DNA of 64,000 bases from CAG-390 sp003523225 (GCA_902461815.1 CABPZE010000005.1:59907-123906); one strand, 5' to 3'. Shown: positions 24,939 to 35,500, counted from the stretch's first letter. Made by a program: numbers and translations. The notes: generated by a model not told the origin, from the letters alone.

Positions 24939-24972
24939 ACGATTCAATATTAATATTTCATAATTTCATAGG

Positions 24973-25001
24973 TTGACAAACATCCGTATTTGTGATAAAA
25001 T
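24973..25001 (+). promoter_or_regulatory. Promoter of the GLUG-like lipoprotein gene
   Basis: -35 TTGACA (24973-24978), 17 bp spacer, -10 TAAAAT (24996-25001), about 55 bp upstream of the start codon. The gene therefore has its own promoter rather than depending on the MBL lipoprotein gene. Confidence 0.85.
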
Positions 25002-25055
25002 CTAAGAAATAGGAATATGTAACGTTCCGATAATAATCGAAAGGATGCAATTCAG

Positions 25056-26438
25056 ATGAAAAATATCAGAATCCTATCTCTTGTCATCGCTGCTATAACA
25101 TTGCTGACACTGTGTGCCTGTAACCCCGGCGGCACGCCTGCACAGTCAAGCGCCGACCCTGCCGAGACCACAGCAACGCCTCCGGAACAGACATCCGCTT
25201 CCACCACCCAAGCGCCTGAAACCACAAAGAAGCCCGAAACCACAAAAGCTCCGGAGATCTCCACCGAGCCAGAGCAGACATATGCAACTCCTGCCACTGT
25301 TGACGGAGTATATCAGCTCTCCACAATTGATGACCTGTTCTGGTTTATGGAAGACGGTCCCCGCGACGGCAAGTATGCTCTCATAAACGACATTGTCTTC
25401 AATGACGTCGCCAACATAGCCGAATGGTCGATAGAAAACCAGCCCAAAAACGTCTGGAATCCCATTGGAAACACCTTTGCCCCCTTCAGCGGCAGCTTTA
25501 ACGGCAACGGTCACACAATTACCGGTCTTTATGTACTCGGAGCAGGAAATGTCGGAATGTTCGGCGCCTGCACTAATGCCGTTATTGAAAACATAATAAT
25601 CGCCAGCGGCCGCGTTTTATCAACCGACTCCAACACCGGCGCTTTCATCGGTACATACGACGGAACCGACAATGTTCTGCGCAACTGTGTCAACAACGCC
25701 GATGTATACGGCTACGCCTATGTCGGCGGTCTTGTCGGCAAATATATTTCCTACCCCGGCTCAAACATCCTTATTGAAAACTGCGTAAACCGCGGAAGCG
25801 TGACCGGCTCCAAGCCCGCAGCGGCAGTTTATGTCGGCGGCATCATTCCCGCAGTTATAGGCGCACAGGTAAAGAACTGCGCCAACTTCGGAACTATCAT
25901 GGCAGGTCTGCTTGACAACCCGCTGTACGAAACCAGCGGATGCGCGCTTGTAGGCGGCATCGGCGGCGTTATGGGCGGATCAAAATCCGAAAACGACCTT
26001 ATCTCCAACTGCTACAATGCAGGTACAGTCATAAGCTGCAACTACGGCCTTAACTCCAACAAGGGAACAGCCGCCGCCGGCGGAATCATCGGAAGAATGA
26101 ACGGCACTACTGATGTCTGCAAAATTGAAAACTGCTACAGCACCGGAAACGTCTACACTCTCAGCGCCGAATCACTTCAGGTCAGCGCGACCTGTGTGAC
26201 CAAGAGCGGAGTCGACTACGCGAGCAACGTATATACCTCCGGAAAGGTACTTGTCTGGAAGACCGAGGCTGAAAACCCCAATGCTCAGATCCCTGCCTGC
26301 GGTTCACCTGAGGTAAACACCGGTATCGGTGCGGTAAGCGCCATGAACCTCGACCCGCTCGTATGGACCGATTCGCTTGACGGCGCTCCCATCCTCTCCT
26401 CGATCCCCGCTGAATATCAGCTTCCTCTGAGCAACTGA
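25056..26438 (+). CDS. Secreted lipoprotein with GLUG-like repeats
   Basis: A 460-residue protein. The lipoprotein signal ends in LTLCAC (C22). A Thr/Pro/Ala/Glu-rich linker of about 60 residues (ETTKKPETTKAPE type) spaces the domain from the membrane. The rest is a beta-rich repeat region starting at about 85, with the motif GSFNGNGHTITGLYV followed by repeated VGGLVG, ENC and GTV rungs, as in GLUG/adhesin beta-solenoids. Such proteins are surface adhesins or binding proteins; no catalytic motif is visible. It has its own promoter and a strong terminator, so it is a single-gene unit. Confidence 0.75.
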   Translation: MKNIRILSLVIAAITLLTLCACNPGGTPAQSSADPAETTATPPEQTSASTTQAPETTKKPETTKAPEISTEPEQTYATPATVDGVYQLSTIDDLFWFMEDGPRDGKYALINDIVFNDVANIAEWSIENQPKNVWNPIGNTFAPFSGSFNGNGHTITGLYVLGAGNVGMFGACTNAVIENIIIASGRVLSTDSNTGAFIGTYDGTDNVLRNCVNNADVYGYAYVGGLVGKYISYPGSNILIENCVNRGSVTGSKPAAAVYVGGIIPAVIGAQVKNCANFGTIMAGLLDNPLYETSGCALVGGIGGVMGGSKSENDLISNCYNAGTVISCNYGLNSNKGTAAAGGIIGRMNGTTDVCKIENCYSTGNVYTLSAESLQVSATCVTKSGVDYASNVYTSGKVLVWKTEAENPNAQIPACGSPEVNTGIGAVSAMNLDPLVWTDSLDGAPILSSIPAEYQLPLSN

Positions 26439-26458
26439 AAAGCAAATTAACATAGTTT

Positions 26459-26497
26459 ACGGGCTGTCGCTTGACGCGACAGCCCGTTTCTTTTATT
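26459..26497. terminator. Terminator between the GLUG-like gene and yqhQ
   Basis: The 12-bp stem ACGGGCTGTCGC / GCGACAGCCCGT (26459-26470 with 26476-26487) is followed by a T-rich tract on the plus strand. It sits between converging genes. Confidence 0.88.
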
Positions 26498-26525
26498 GCT
26501 ATCATGTGACCTGTGACCCGAAACC

Positions 26526-27617
26526 TTACCAGCGGTCGCTGCCGTCATCGGGAATGACCTTTTTGAGGGCGGCTATCGCGCATTCGATCATTCCGTCGTC
26601 AGGCTCGCGGGTGGTTATATGCTGAAGCCACTGACCGGGAGCGGAAATTATCCTTGTAAACAGATTGTCATGTCTGCCGGCGAGCTTCAGAAGCTCGTAG
26701 CCTATGCCCATGATTATCGGGAGAAGCAATACGCCTATGACAGAACGAAGCACAACATTAAGCACACGGTTGGCAACGAGAGTCGAAGGTATGAACATTG
26801 TAATGAAGATCGAGACAAGAACCATAAGGATCAGGAAGGATGTGCCGCAGCGGGGGTGAAAGCGCTTTTGCATCCTGACGTTCTCAACGGTCAGCTCAAG
26901 CCCCTTTTCATAGCAGAAGATCGTTTTATGCTCTGCGCCGTGATACATAAACGTGCGCTTTATATCCTTCATCAGCGAGATAATCGCCATATATGCCACA
27001 AGAATGATTATCTTGACCACACCGGTAAACGCGGCACGTATGAGCGAATAGCCATAACCGGGGTTGCTGAGCACCGGGAAAGCACGGGTAAGCAGCTCGT
27101 ACAGCGTTTCCGGTATGACCTTGAACAGGAACAGCGCCAGCGCCACGCCAAGCACCGCCGCGCAGACCATCATCGCCGTCATAACGCCGGAGGATACCTC
27201 GCCGGATCTCTTTTCTTCTGCGGCAGGCTTTTCTTTTTCTTCTCCGCTTACGGGTGCGGGGCTATCGTTTTCCGGGACGGCTCCGCTCGCCTCAGCCGAC
27301 GCGCTCTCATCCTTGGCGGGATCTGCCTCCGGCACAGACTCGTCAAGCCCCGCGATCTCGGCAGAGCGCATGAGGGTCTTATACCCCATGACCATTGAAT
27401 CTATAAAATTGAACACACCGCGGATGATGGGCAGCTTTGTGATCTTGGGACGTGTATTCTTCTTATTGTTCCATTCCTCAAGACACATACTTCCGTCCGG
27501 ACGGCGGACAGCCATCGCAGTCTTTGCCGGCCCCCGCATCATGATTCCCTCAAGCAGCGCCTGTCCGCCGATCGAGGTCTTCATCGCGCATGATCTGTTA
27601 TCATCTTTTTTAGCCAT
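26526..27617 (-). CDS. yqhQ: DUF1385 membrane protein YqhQ
   Basis: A 363-residue protein. The N-terminus IGGQALLEGIMMRGP and the later FMYHGAEHKTIFCYEKG plus FHPRCGTSFL are DUF1385/YqhQ hallmarks. Three to five membrane helices follow the family pattern. Between the halves (about 92-145) is a low-complexity acidic/Ala/Pro insertion that most homologues have only in shorter form. The function is unknown. The His, Glu and Cys residues look like a possible metal site. The start is the ATG at 27617, with AAAGGA upstream. Confidence 0.88.
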   Translation of the reverse strand: MAKKDDNRSCAMKTSIGGQALLEGIMMRGPAKTAMAVRRPDGSMCLEEWNNKKNTRPKITKLPIIRGVFNFIDSMVMGYKTLMRSAEIAGLDESVPEADPAKDESASAEASGAVPENDSPAPVSGEEKEKPAAEEKRSGEVSSGVMTAMMVCAAVLGVALALFLFKVIPETLYELLTRAFPVLSNPGYGYSLIRAAFTGVVKIIILVAYMAIISLMKDIKRTFMYHGAEHKTIFCYEKGLELTVENVRMQKRFHPRCGTSFLILMVLVSIFITMFIPSTLVANRVLNVVLRSVIGVLLLPIIMGIGYELLKLAGRHDNLFTRIISAPGQWLQHITTREPDDGMIECAIAALKKVIPDDGSDRW

Positions 27618-28057
27618 ATGTGATATTCCTTTCAGGTCTTACCGCTTTGTATATATTATTATAATCCATATTTATGAACGTCCGATGAATTATTATGTAT
27701 CGTGTTGTGTAATATGAACATCATTAACCAAAGCGATGCGTCGTAATTGCCGATAATGCCTGTTTGCAAAAGGTCAGGGCAGTAGAGCGATGATCCCGCC
27801 TCCGGGTCTCCGGAGCAACGCCGGACGTCTGCGCAAGCCTCAAAAAAGCTCCGACAAAAAAACGCAATACACAACATATTGTTATTCCACAGCGCCTGCA
27901 AGTACACATATTGGGTACTATGTGGCATAATTTGGTAATTATCAACAATCCCCGCTTGTCATTTTTGTGCAATATTTTTCGTATTTTGACTTGCAAATAT
28001 TGGTATTATTTGGTATAATAGTGTTGTCAAATCCAAGAACATAACGGAGGAAGAAAA
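27618..28057. other. 440-bp intergenic region between yqhQ and spo0A
   Basis: It contains the spo0A promoter at 27991-28019. The rest is AT-rich except for a GC-rich patch at about 27760-27870, which holds a small stem (CTCCGG / CCGGAG) but no recognisable ncRNA or riboswitch. Short TTGGTA-type repeats occur at about 27930-28013. I see no credible coding region; a 90-codon minus-strand frame has no family features. Confidence 0.6.
27991..28019 (+). promoter_or_regulatory. spo0A promoter
   Basis: -35 TTGCAA (27991-27996), 17 bp spacer, perfect -10 TATAAT (28014-28019), about 39 bp upstream of the spo0A start codon. This is a vegetative-type promoter; no convincing sigma-H promoter or 0A box was recognised nearby. 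Confidence 0.75.
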
Positions 28058-28840
28058 ATGGACAACACAACAAAAATTCTTATAGCGGATGAAAATCAGA
28101 CATCAAGACAGACAATTGCCGACGGACTGCGGCGCGCGGGCTTTGGCGCGATATATGAGGCGTCGAACGGCGAGGAAGCGCTCGAACTCATCTCCCGCCT
28201 GCATCCTGCGGTGGCGCTTGTCGACGTGTGGCTTTCAAAGCTCGACGGCATCGGCGTGTTGCGCGGTGCGCGCAGCATGAGCTTTGAGCCGGATGAGCCT
28301 CCGGCATTTATGATACTTTCGATGGTATCAAGTCAGAACCTATTTGTTGAAGCCATGAATGCCGGTGCCGAGCTTTGCCTGCTGAAGCCGGTTGACTGCG
28401 ACAGCCTTGCCGACCACATAAAGAGCATCACCCGCACACGTGCGGCAAAGGCTCAGGGACGACAGGCAGTCGATCAGGATCGCACCCCCGACATTGAAAC
28501 GCAGGTCACAAAGATCATACACCAGATCGGCGTTCCGGCGCACATCAAGGGTTATCAGTATCTGCGTACCGCAATTCTTATGACGGTGCGGGACAGCGAC
28601 GTCATCAATTCCGTTACCAAGGTACTCTACCCCACGGTCGCCAAGAAATATCAGACCACGACCTCCCGCGTTGAGCGCGCCATACGCCACGCCATCGAGG
28701 TGGCATGGGATCGCGGCGATGTCGAAACGCTGAACTCCTATTTCGGCTATACCATACAGAACAGCCGCGGCAAGCCTACGAACTCGGAATTTATTGCAAT
28801 GATAGCAGATAACCTCAGACTCAAGTACAAGCTGTATTAA
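28058..28840 (+). CDS. spo0A: Sporulation master regulator Spo0A
   Basis: A 260-residue protein. The receiver domain (1-125) has acidic-pocket D11 and E12, phospho-acceptor D56 and K110. The C-terminal effector domain contains IHQIGVPAHIKGYQYLRTAI, VTKVLYPTVAKKYQTT, SRVERAIRHAIEVAW and GKPTNSEFIAMIADNLRLK, diagnostic for Spo0A DNA-binding domains. Phosphorylated Spo0A dimerises and binds 0A boxes to launch sporulation. Oddities: the usual Asp pair is D-E, and the usual MP after D56 is replaced (DVWLSKLDG). It starts with ATG at 28058, preceded by GGAGGA. spoIVB and recN, common neighbours, are absent here. Confidence 0.96.
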   Translation: MDNTTKILIADENQTSRQTIADGLRRAGFGAIYEASNGEEALELISRLHPAVALVDVWLSKLDGIGVLRGARSMSFEPDEPPAFMILSMVSSQNLFVEAMNAGAELCLLKPVDCDSLADHIKSITRTRAAKAQGRQAVDQDRTPDIETQVTKIIHQIGVPAHIKGYQYLRTAILMTVRDSDVINSVTKVLYPTVAKKYQTTTSRVERAIRHAIEVAWDRGDVETLNSYFGYTIQNSRGKPTNSEFIAMIADNLRLKYKLY

Positions 28841-28850
28841 AAGTAGAAAA

Positions 28851-28887
28851 CCGGGCTGCGGCGAAGCGCCGAAGCCCGGAAATTTTT
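28851..28887. terminator. Terminator between spo0A and the flippase gene
   Basis: The stem CCGGGCT with an inner CGGCG/CGCCG stem (28851-28879) is followed by AAATTTTT on the plus strand and TTTTCTACTTTT on the minus strand. It serves both converging genes. Confidence 0.85.
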
Positions 28888-28939
28888 GAAGCCGTATATA
28901 TTCGTACCGCCGCAGAGCCATATGACATCATACGGCAAG

Positions 28940-30538
28940 TCAGGTCATTTCCTCTTTTTTTCTCCGTATACCGAGAGAGCGGCAAAGCCATACCGAAATT
29001 TCTGTATCAACGCACCCCGTCGCACGCAGAAGGAGTGTAAACAATACCAGCGTCAGCCCCATATGACAAGTCAGCGTCAGCCATGCAGGGCAGCCCTCCG
29101 GCACAGGAGGCAGAAGCATAAGCAGCATTCTTGCCGTTGACGCCGCGCCTATCACGCAAAGCACCGGGGCAAATACCCAGCTCAGCACCCGCGGACGCAT
29201 GGCACTCACGCGCAAGAGCCGCGCGGCGCTGAGTGCAAAATTTATCAGCTCGCTTATGTAAAGCACCGCGATATAACCGGAGATCCCATACCTTGGAACC
29301 AATATCCATACCAGCCCCGCGGAAAGCGCCGCGTCGGCAATATTCACATTCATGGTGTAGACCTGCTCGCCAAGTCCCTTTAGCATCGAATCGGTCACGG
29401 TGTCAAGGTACATCACCGGCATGAGCGGTCCCAACAGCCTGATAAACCGCGCGGCGTCAGCCGAGCCGTAAAGGGCATATCCCAGCTCATCGGCAAAGCA
29501 GATAAGCAACCCGGCAACACCCGTTCCGAATATGATCGTCAGCCTCCATACCCGCCCCGAAATATAGCTTATGCGATGTCGCTGTTCAAGAGATGCGGCG
29601 GCGGTCAGCTCGGGAACAAGCAAGCCTGTAAAGGAATATATCACGGCGTACGGGAACATCACCACAGGCATGACCATTGCGTTAAGCATACCGTACTCGG
29701 CAAGCGCGCCGCCGCGTGTAGCGCCGTATTTTTCAAGTCCCGACGGAATGAGAATATGCTCTACGGTCGTCAAGCCGGAGCGCACATAAGCGCTAAACGC
29801 CACCGGAAGCGCTGTTGAAAGCAGTCGCCGGGTGCTTTCCCTGCCGCTTATCGTCGGTTTGCCATTTCCTATATGACGGCGAAGGTCAGACACATAAAGA
29901 ATTGCCCCCACAAGGCAGGAGAAAATTTCGGATATCGCCCCGCCAAGCACAAGCGCGGTACAGCACCACTCGACGCCAAGCGGCAGCAGTCGCACAAGAA
30001 GCGCGGAAACCGCAAATATCTTTACAGACTGCTCGCACACCTGCGAGAGCGCGCTTTTCCATACCCGCCTTACCGCCGAGAAATATCCTGACAGCGCCGA
30101 GGAAACGGATATCGCCGGGAGCGATATTCCCAGAAGGCGCAACGGACGCACCGTCCGCGCATCCCCGAGAATGTGCAGACCTATCGCCTTTGCCGAAAAG
30201 ATCAGCAGCAGTGCCGCAAGCGTGCCAAACCCGGCAGCATATAGAAGTGCGCGTCTGAGCGCCGCTCTTGCGTTACCGCCTCCGCGCTCCTCGCCAGCCC
30301 CAAGCGCCTGTGCGACGGTACGTGTGGCTGCCAGATTGACGCCTGAGGTTGCAAGCGTCAGCGCAAATCCCCACACGCCGGTGCAGAGCGAGTAAAGTCC
30401 CATTACCTCCGCCCCGACGCGGTTGGATATCCATACACTGAAGCTGACTCCGACCGCGCGCATCAGTATTGCCGCCGCGGACAAAAGGAGCGAATTGTAT
30501 ATCAGCGATCTTGCGCGGCTCTGCGCTTTTTCGGGCAT
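28940..30538 (-). CDS. SpoVB-like polysaccharide biosynthesis flippase
   Basis: A 532-residue protein with about 13-14 membrane segments. It has the MOP/SpoVB-type start LIYNSLLLSAAAILMRAVGV followed by GAEVMGLYSLCTG, and an Arg-rich cytoplasmic tail. SpoVB-family proteins flip lipid-linked wall precursors, in spore formers often for the cortex. It is paralogous to, but clearly distinct from, the yabM-like protein at 2906-4585, and is placed next to spo0A. The start is the ATG at 30538, with GAGAGGAA upstream. Whether it is the sporulation SpoVB or a vegetative flippase cannot be decided from sequence alone. Confidence 0.83.
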   Translation of the reverse strand: MPEKAQSRARSLIYNSLLLSAAAILMRAVGVSFSVWISNRVGAEVMGLYSLCTGVWGFALTLATSGVNLAATRTVAQALGAGEERGGGNARAALRRALLYAAGFGTLAALLLIFSAKAIGLHILGDARTVRPLRLLGISLPAISVSSALSGYFSAVRRVWKSALSQVCEQSVKIFAVSALLVRLLPLGVEWCCTALVLGGAISEIFSCLVGAILYVSDLRRHIGNGKPTISGRESTRRLLSTALPVAFSAYVRSGLTTVEHILIPSGLEKYGATRGGALAEYGMLNAMVMPVVMFPYAVIYSFTGLLVPELTAAASLEQRHRISYISGRVWRLTIIFGTGVAGLLICFADELGYALYGSADAARFIRLLGPLMPVMYLDTVTDSMLKGLGEQVYTMNVNIADAALSAGLVWILVPRYGISGYIAVLYISELINFALSAARLLRVSAMRPRVLSWVFAPVLCVIGAASTARMLLMLLPPVPEGCPAWLTLTCHMGLTLVLFTLLLRATGCVDTEISVWLCRSLGIRRKKEEMT

Positions 30539-30619
30539 CGGCGTTTCCTCTCTCTCGGTATGCTTGACTTCTTTAATGATTTTATGCTTGAGGAAAAGGA
30601 AAAATAACGCGCATCTGTC

Positions 30620-31066
30620 TTATCCGCCGAACACAAAACGTCGAAGCAGATCGCACACCGGGTGTATTATAAATCCAAGCAGAAACCACAAAAGCGAAAA
30701 CGGCAGACATATCTGCCCCCAGAGCGACAGCGGGAGTCTGCTATAATCCCACACCTCAAGCCCCAGACCGAGGTTGACAATACACCCCGTTATAAGCTCA
30801 GCCGCAGTTATGATAATCGCGCCAAACAGTGCGCGAAGCACCAGCGGAAGCGCACTGTATTTTTCTGTCCTCTGAAGCTCATACATAATAAGAAAACACA
30901 CTCCGCCGCATATTGCCATTGATATGTGTGTTCTGCCGCGCCAAAGTACCTCCAGGGCGCAGTACACCACCCCGCCGAAAAACAGAACCAACAGCACCTC
31001 GGCAATGTGTGAAGAAAAGAATGCACCCGCTGCGACGGGAGCTTTTTTTGTTTGTCCGACTTCCAT
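30620..31066 (-). CDS. Second PF06541-like membrane protein
   Basis: A 148-residue protein with four to five membrane helices. CALEVLWRGRTHISMAICGG matches the first conserved block of PF06541, and ELITGCIVNLGLGLEVWDYS followed by WGQICLPFSLLWFLLG matches the second. The function is unproven. The ATG at 31066 is chosen because AAGGGTGG precedes it at about 7 nt; a 30-codon upstream extension lacks similarity. It is upstream of the SpoVB-like gene on the same strand (82 bp gap) and divergent from rhaA. Confidence 0.72.
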   Translation of the reverse strand: MEVGQTKKAPVAAGAFFSSHIAEVLLVLFFGGVVYCALEVLWRGRTHISMAICGGVCFLIMYELQRTEKYSALPLVLRALFGAIIITAAELITGCIVNLGLGLEVWDYSRLPLSLWGQICLPFSLLWFLLGFIIHPVCDLLRRFVFGG

Positions 31067-31180
31067 TATATTTCCACCCTTCGAGATCAACTGACAGATG
31101 ATTTTTTGCCCGCGCCGGGGAATTTGATACGGAAAAAGTGAAAAAATCATGTTCAAAAGCGATTAAAAGCCCTTTTTTTA

Positions 31181-31209
31181 TTGCAACCCGGGAGGATATG
31201 AGGTATAAT
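31181..31209 (+). promoter_or_regulatory. rhaA promoter
   Basis: -35 TTGCAA (31181-31186), 17 bp spacer, perfect -10 TATAAT (31204-31209), about 35 bp upstream of the rhaA start codon. No AraC-type operator was identified by eye. Confidence 0.8.
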
Positions 31210-31243
31210 AAACATACAAGTATTGAAAGGTCGGTATTTATTT

Positions 31244-32500
31244 ATGAATGATAAACTGATTTACGAAAACGCACGTGAGCGCTATGCCGCTCTCGGCGTT
31301 GACACGGAAAAAGCAATTGAAACGATTCTCAGCACACCGATATCAATGCACTGCTGGCAGGGCGACGATGTACGCGGCTTTGAAGGCGCGCGCTCACTTG
31401 ACGGCGGCATACAGGCGACGGGAAACTATCCCGGAGCCGCACGGACGCCCGACGAGCTTATGAGCGACATTGACGCGGCGCTTGCGCTGATCCCCGGTAA
31501 GCACCGGATAAACATTCACGCCTCATATGCGATCTTTGACGGGACAGAAAAGGCTGACCGCGACGCTCTGCGCCCCGAACACTTTGCCGCATGGGTGAAG
31601 TTTGCCAATGAGCGCGACCTCGGCATTGATTTCAACCCCACATTTTTCTCACATCCTATGGCGGCGTCGGGACTGACGCTTTCAAGCCCCGATGACAATG
31701 TACGCGAGTTCTGGATCCGTCACGGTATCGCCTGCCTGCGTATATCCGAATACTTCGCGCGCGAGACCGGCAAGCAGTGCCTTATGAACATCTGGATCCC
31801 CGACGGCTACAAGGATGTTCCCGCCGACCGTATCGGTCCGCGCCGCCGCTTTGCCGACTCTCTTGACCGCATCTTGGGTGCAGGCTACGACAAGGATCTT
31901 GTAGCCGTCTCGCTGGAGTCAAAGGTCTTTGGAATAGGTGTGGAGTCATACACTGTCGGCTCGGCTGAGTTCTGCCTTGAATACAGCGCCGCGCACGGTC
32001 TTGTGCCGCTTATGGACAACGGGCACTATCATCCCACCGAGGTTGTCAGCGACAAAATATCCTCGATGCTGCTTTTCTCCGACCGCATTGCCCTGCACGT
32101 CACCCGCGGCGTCCGCTGGGACAGCGACCATGTAGTGCTGTTTGACGATGAAACCCGCGAGATCGCCAAGGAGGTCGTTCGCTGCAACGCACTTGGCCGC
32201 ACATTTCTGGCGCTTGACTACTTTGACGCCAGCATAAACCGCATTGCGGCATGGGTCACAGGTATGCGCAATCTTGAAAAATCACTGCTCTTTGCCCTGC
32301 TTATGCCTCATGAGCAGATGCGCGCACTTCAGGACAGCGGTCGCTTCACCGAGCTGCTTGTCATGAGTGAGGAGCTTAAGACCCTTCCCGCAGGCGCGGT
32401 CTGGGAGGAGCTTTGCCGCCGCGCCGGAGTTCCGTCAGACGGAAGCTGGCTTGACAATGTAAAGCAGTACGAAAAAGAGGTACTTGCGGCACGCGCATAA
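31244..32500 (+). CDS. rhaA: L-rhamnose isomerase
   Basis: A 418-residue protein (E. coli RhaA has 419). It carries the family motif CWQGDDVRGFE near residue 38, NIHASYAIFDG, SHPMAASGLTLSS, the metal-site region LMDNGHYHPTE and WDSDHVVLFDD. It converts L-rhamnose to L-rhamnulose in a divalent-metal-dependent reaction. The start is the ATG at 31244; an earlier TTG at 31223 is less likely on length. It is followed after 73 bp by the GH106-like hydrolase, forming a rhamnose release-and-use pair. The kinase and aldolase steps are not in the window. Confidence 0.96.
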   Translation: MNDKLIYENARERYAALGVDTEKAIETILSTPISMHCWQGDDVRGFEGARSLDGGIQATGNYPGAARTPDELMSDIDAALALIPGKHRINIHASYAIFDGTEKADRDALRPEHFAAWVKFANERDLGIDFNPTFFSHPMAASGLTLSSPDDNVREFWIRHGIACLRISEYFARETGKQCLMNIWIPDGYKDVPADRIGPRRRFADSLDRILGAGYDKDLVAVSLESKVFGIGVESYTVGSAEFCLEYSAAHGLVPLMDNGHYHPTEVVSDKISSMLLFSDRIALHVTRGVRWDSDHVVLFDDETREIAKEVVRCNALGRTFLALDYFDASINRIAAWVTGMRNLEKSLLFALLMPHEQMRALQDSGRFTELLVMSEELKTLPAGAVWEELCRRAGVPSDGSWLDNVKQYEKEVLAARA

Positions 32501-32573
32501 GCCGCCGCGTAACTGAATACATAACTTCTTTGATTTAACGATTACTCCACAAATCAAGAAAGGTAGAATTGAA

Positions 32574-35500
32574 ATGCTTTATCCGAAAAATCAAAGCCCG
32601 GAGCTGTCACGTGAGCTTTTCAAGGCTCCGACCTCAGAGTACCGCGGCGCGCCCTTCTGGTCATGGAACTGCCGTCTTGACAAGGACGAGCTGATGCGTC
32701 AGGCAGACATTCTCGGACAAATGGGATTTGGCGGCTATCACATGCACGTCCGTTCGGGCATGGATACGCCATACCTCGGGGATGAGTTCATGTCCTGCAT
32801 CCGCGCCTGCGTTGACAAGGCGGAAAAGAACGGTATGCTTGCATGGCTTTACGACGAGGATCGCTGGCCCTCCGGTTTTGCGGGCGGTCTTGTCACAAAG
32901 GACGAAAAATACCGCATACGCTACCTGCTTTTCACGCCGTTTTCTTATGAGGAGGTCGCCGGGAAGATCCGCAGCGGTAACGAACAGGCAACGGCTCTGC
33001 GCAGCGGAAACGGCAAGCTTATCTGCCGCTTTTCGGTAACGCTTGACGACGACGGATGCCTTGCCTCCTACCGCGTACTGGGCGACCAAGAAGAAGCCGA
33101 CGATGGGGGACGTGTATTTTACGCCTACCTTGAATCTCCGCACACCTCGCCGCGCTACAACGGCTATACATATGTAAACACAATGGACAAAGCCGCCATT
33201 GAACGGTTTATCGAGATAACGCATGAGGCGTATTTCCGTGAGGTCGGCGACCGTTTCGGCAATACCGTCCCCGCCATCTTCACCGACGAGCCGCAGTTCA
33301 CGCACAAACAGACGCTGAAGTTTGCCTCATCTCTTGAGGATGTGGCGCTCCCGTGGACCGATGATTTTGACGACACGTATCGCGCCGCCTACGGTGAGTC
33401 GATACTTGCGCGTCTGCCCGAGCTTATCTGGGAGCTGCCCGAGGGCGTTTCGGACGCACGGTATCATTATCACGACCACGCCTGCGAGCGCTTTGCCACC
33501 GCCTTTGCCGACACCATAGGCAATTGGTGCGACGCGCACGGACTGGCGCTTACGGGACATATGATGAAAGAACCTACGCTGGGGACGCAGACCTCCGCAG
33601 TAGGCGAGGCAATGCGCTCGCTGCGCGCCTTTGCTCTGCCGGGGATCGATATGCTTGCCAACCGCCGCGAGCTTAACACCGCAAAGCAGGCGGCGTCGGT
33701 GGCTCATCAGTACGGTCGTGAGGGCGTTATGAGCGAGCTTTACGGCGTTACCGACTGGGACTATGACTTCCGCGGTCACAAGCTGCAGGGAGACTGGCAG
33801 GCGGCGCTGGGTGTTACCGTGCGCGTTCCGCATCTTTCATGGGTGTCAATGGAGGGAGAATCCAAGCGCGATTATCCCGCGTCAATAAACTATCAGTCCC
33901 CGTGGTATGCAAAATATCCGCTTGTTGAGGATCATTTCGCACGCCTTAACACCGCGCTGACCCGCGGCACGCCTGAGATACGGACAGCGGTAATACATCC
34001 GGTGGAATCCTACTGGCTGCACTGGGGACCCGCCGAGCAGACCGCGCTTGCGCGCGATACACTTGATTCCAATTTCCAGAACGTAACCAACTGGCTACTT
34101 TACGGCTCGGTTGATTTCGACTTTATTTCCGAATCCCTGCTGCCCTCACTCTGCGGGCAGGGCGGCGCGCCGCTGAAGGTCGGGAAAATGGAGTATGACG
34201 TCATTATCGTTCCAGGCTGTGAAACACTGCGCTCGACCACCTGTGAACGTCTTGAAGCCTTCAGGAAGGCTGGCGGCAGACTTATCTTCATGGGCAGCGC
34301 GCCGAAATACCTTGACGCGCATCCCTCGGACATTCCCGGCGAGCTGTATGAAAGCTCAGAGCACATCGGATTTACACGCGGCGAGCTGCTGAGCGCCCTT
34401 GCCGCCGACCGCACCGTTGAGCTGCGTCAAATGAGTGGCGAGCTGACGAATAATCTCTTCCATCAGCTCAGACGAGACGGTGAGGGTATGTGGCTCTTTA
34501 TCGCACAGGCGGACGAGCCGTACAACAAGGATATATCAAGACGTCAGCGGATAAAGATTACCGTAAAAGGCATATGGAAGGCTACGCTTTACGAAACAAT
34601 GACAGGCGAGGTAAAGCCCTTTGAGTTCAGGCACGAGCGCGGACGCACGGTAATACCGGCGGGACTGTGGCTGCATGACAGTCTGCTTTTACGCCTTGAC
34701 CCGTGCCAAGAGTGCGAGTCATACAAGCCCGCCCCTGCACCCGCCACAACGGAGACGCCCATCCGAATTCCTTGCAGTGTGCCCTTCTCGCTCTCAGAGC
34801 CAAACGCACTGCTGCTTGACAAAGCGGAATTTGCCCTCGACGGCGGCGAATTTGAGCCAAGAGAGGAGCTTTTGCGGGTCGACACACTGCTTCGCCGCCG
34901 ACTTGGTTGGGATCCGTGGGGAGGCAGCGCAAATCAGCCGTGGTGCATTCCCGCCGAGCCGACAGAGCATACCGTGCGGCTGCGCTTCAGGATCGAAAGC
35001 AGAATTCCGCTGGTTGGTACTCATCTTGCGCTTGAGGCGGCGAAGAACACAAAAATCACGCTCAACGGTGTCACTGTTCCGTCAGATACCGACGGTTATT
35101 ACGTTGACAAGGCGATAAGCACCGTCCCGATGCCGGATATTCCCGCAGGTGTGTCGGTGCTTGAGCTGGAAGCCCCGTTTGGAAAACGGACTGCGATCGA
35201 ATGGTGCTATCTGCTTGGTGACTTCGGCGTAAGCGTCCACGGCGCCTGCACCGTAGTTGAGGAGCTGCCAAAGCTTCTCGCCTTTGAGACGATAACCACT
35301 CAGGGACTGCCCTTTTACAGCGGAGCCGTAAGCTACCGCTTCGACATAGCCACCAACGGCGGAGAGCTTTCACTGCGCTTGCCGCAGTACCGCGCAGCGG
35401 TTTACGAATGCACCCTTGACGGCGAGCGCACCGTCACAGGCGCTTTCTCACCCTACTCGGTCGTCTGGCACGATGTTCCGGCAGGAAAGCACACCGTGGA

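Noticed and set aside
27724..27996. 90-codon minus-strand frame upstream of spo0A
   Set aside because: Odd composition, no ribosome binding site and no family pattern; it crosses the spo0A promoter region.
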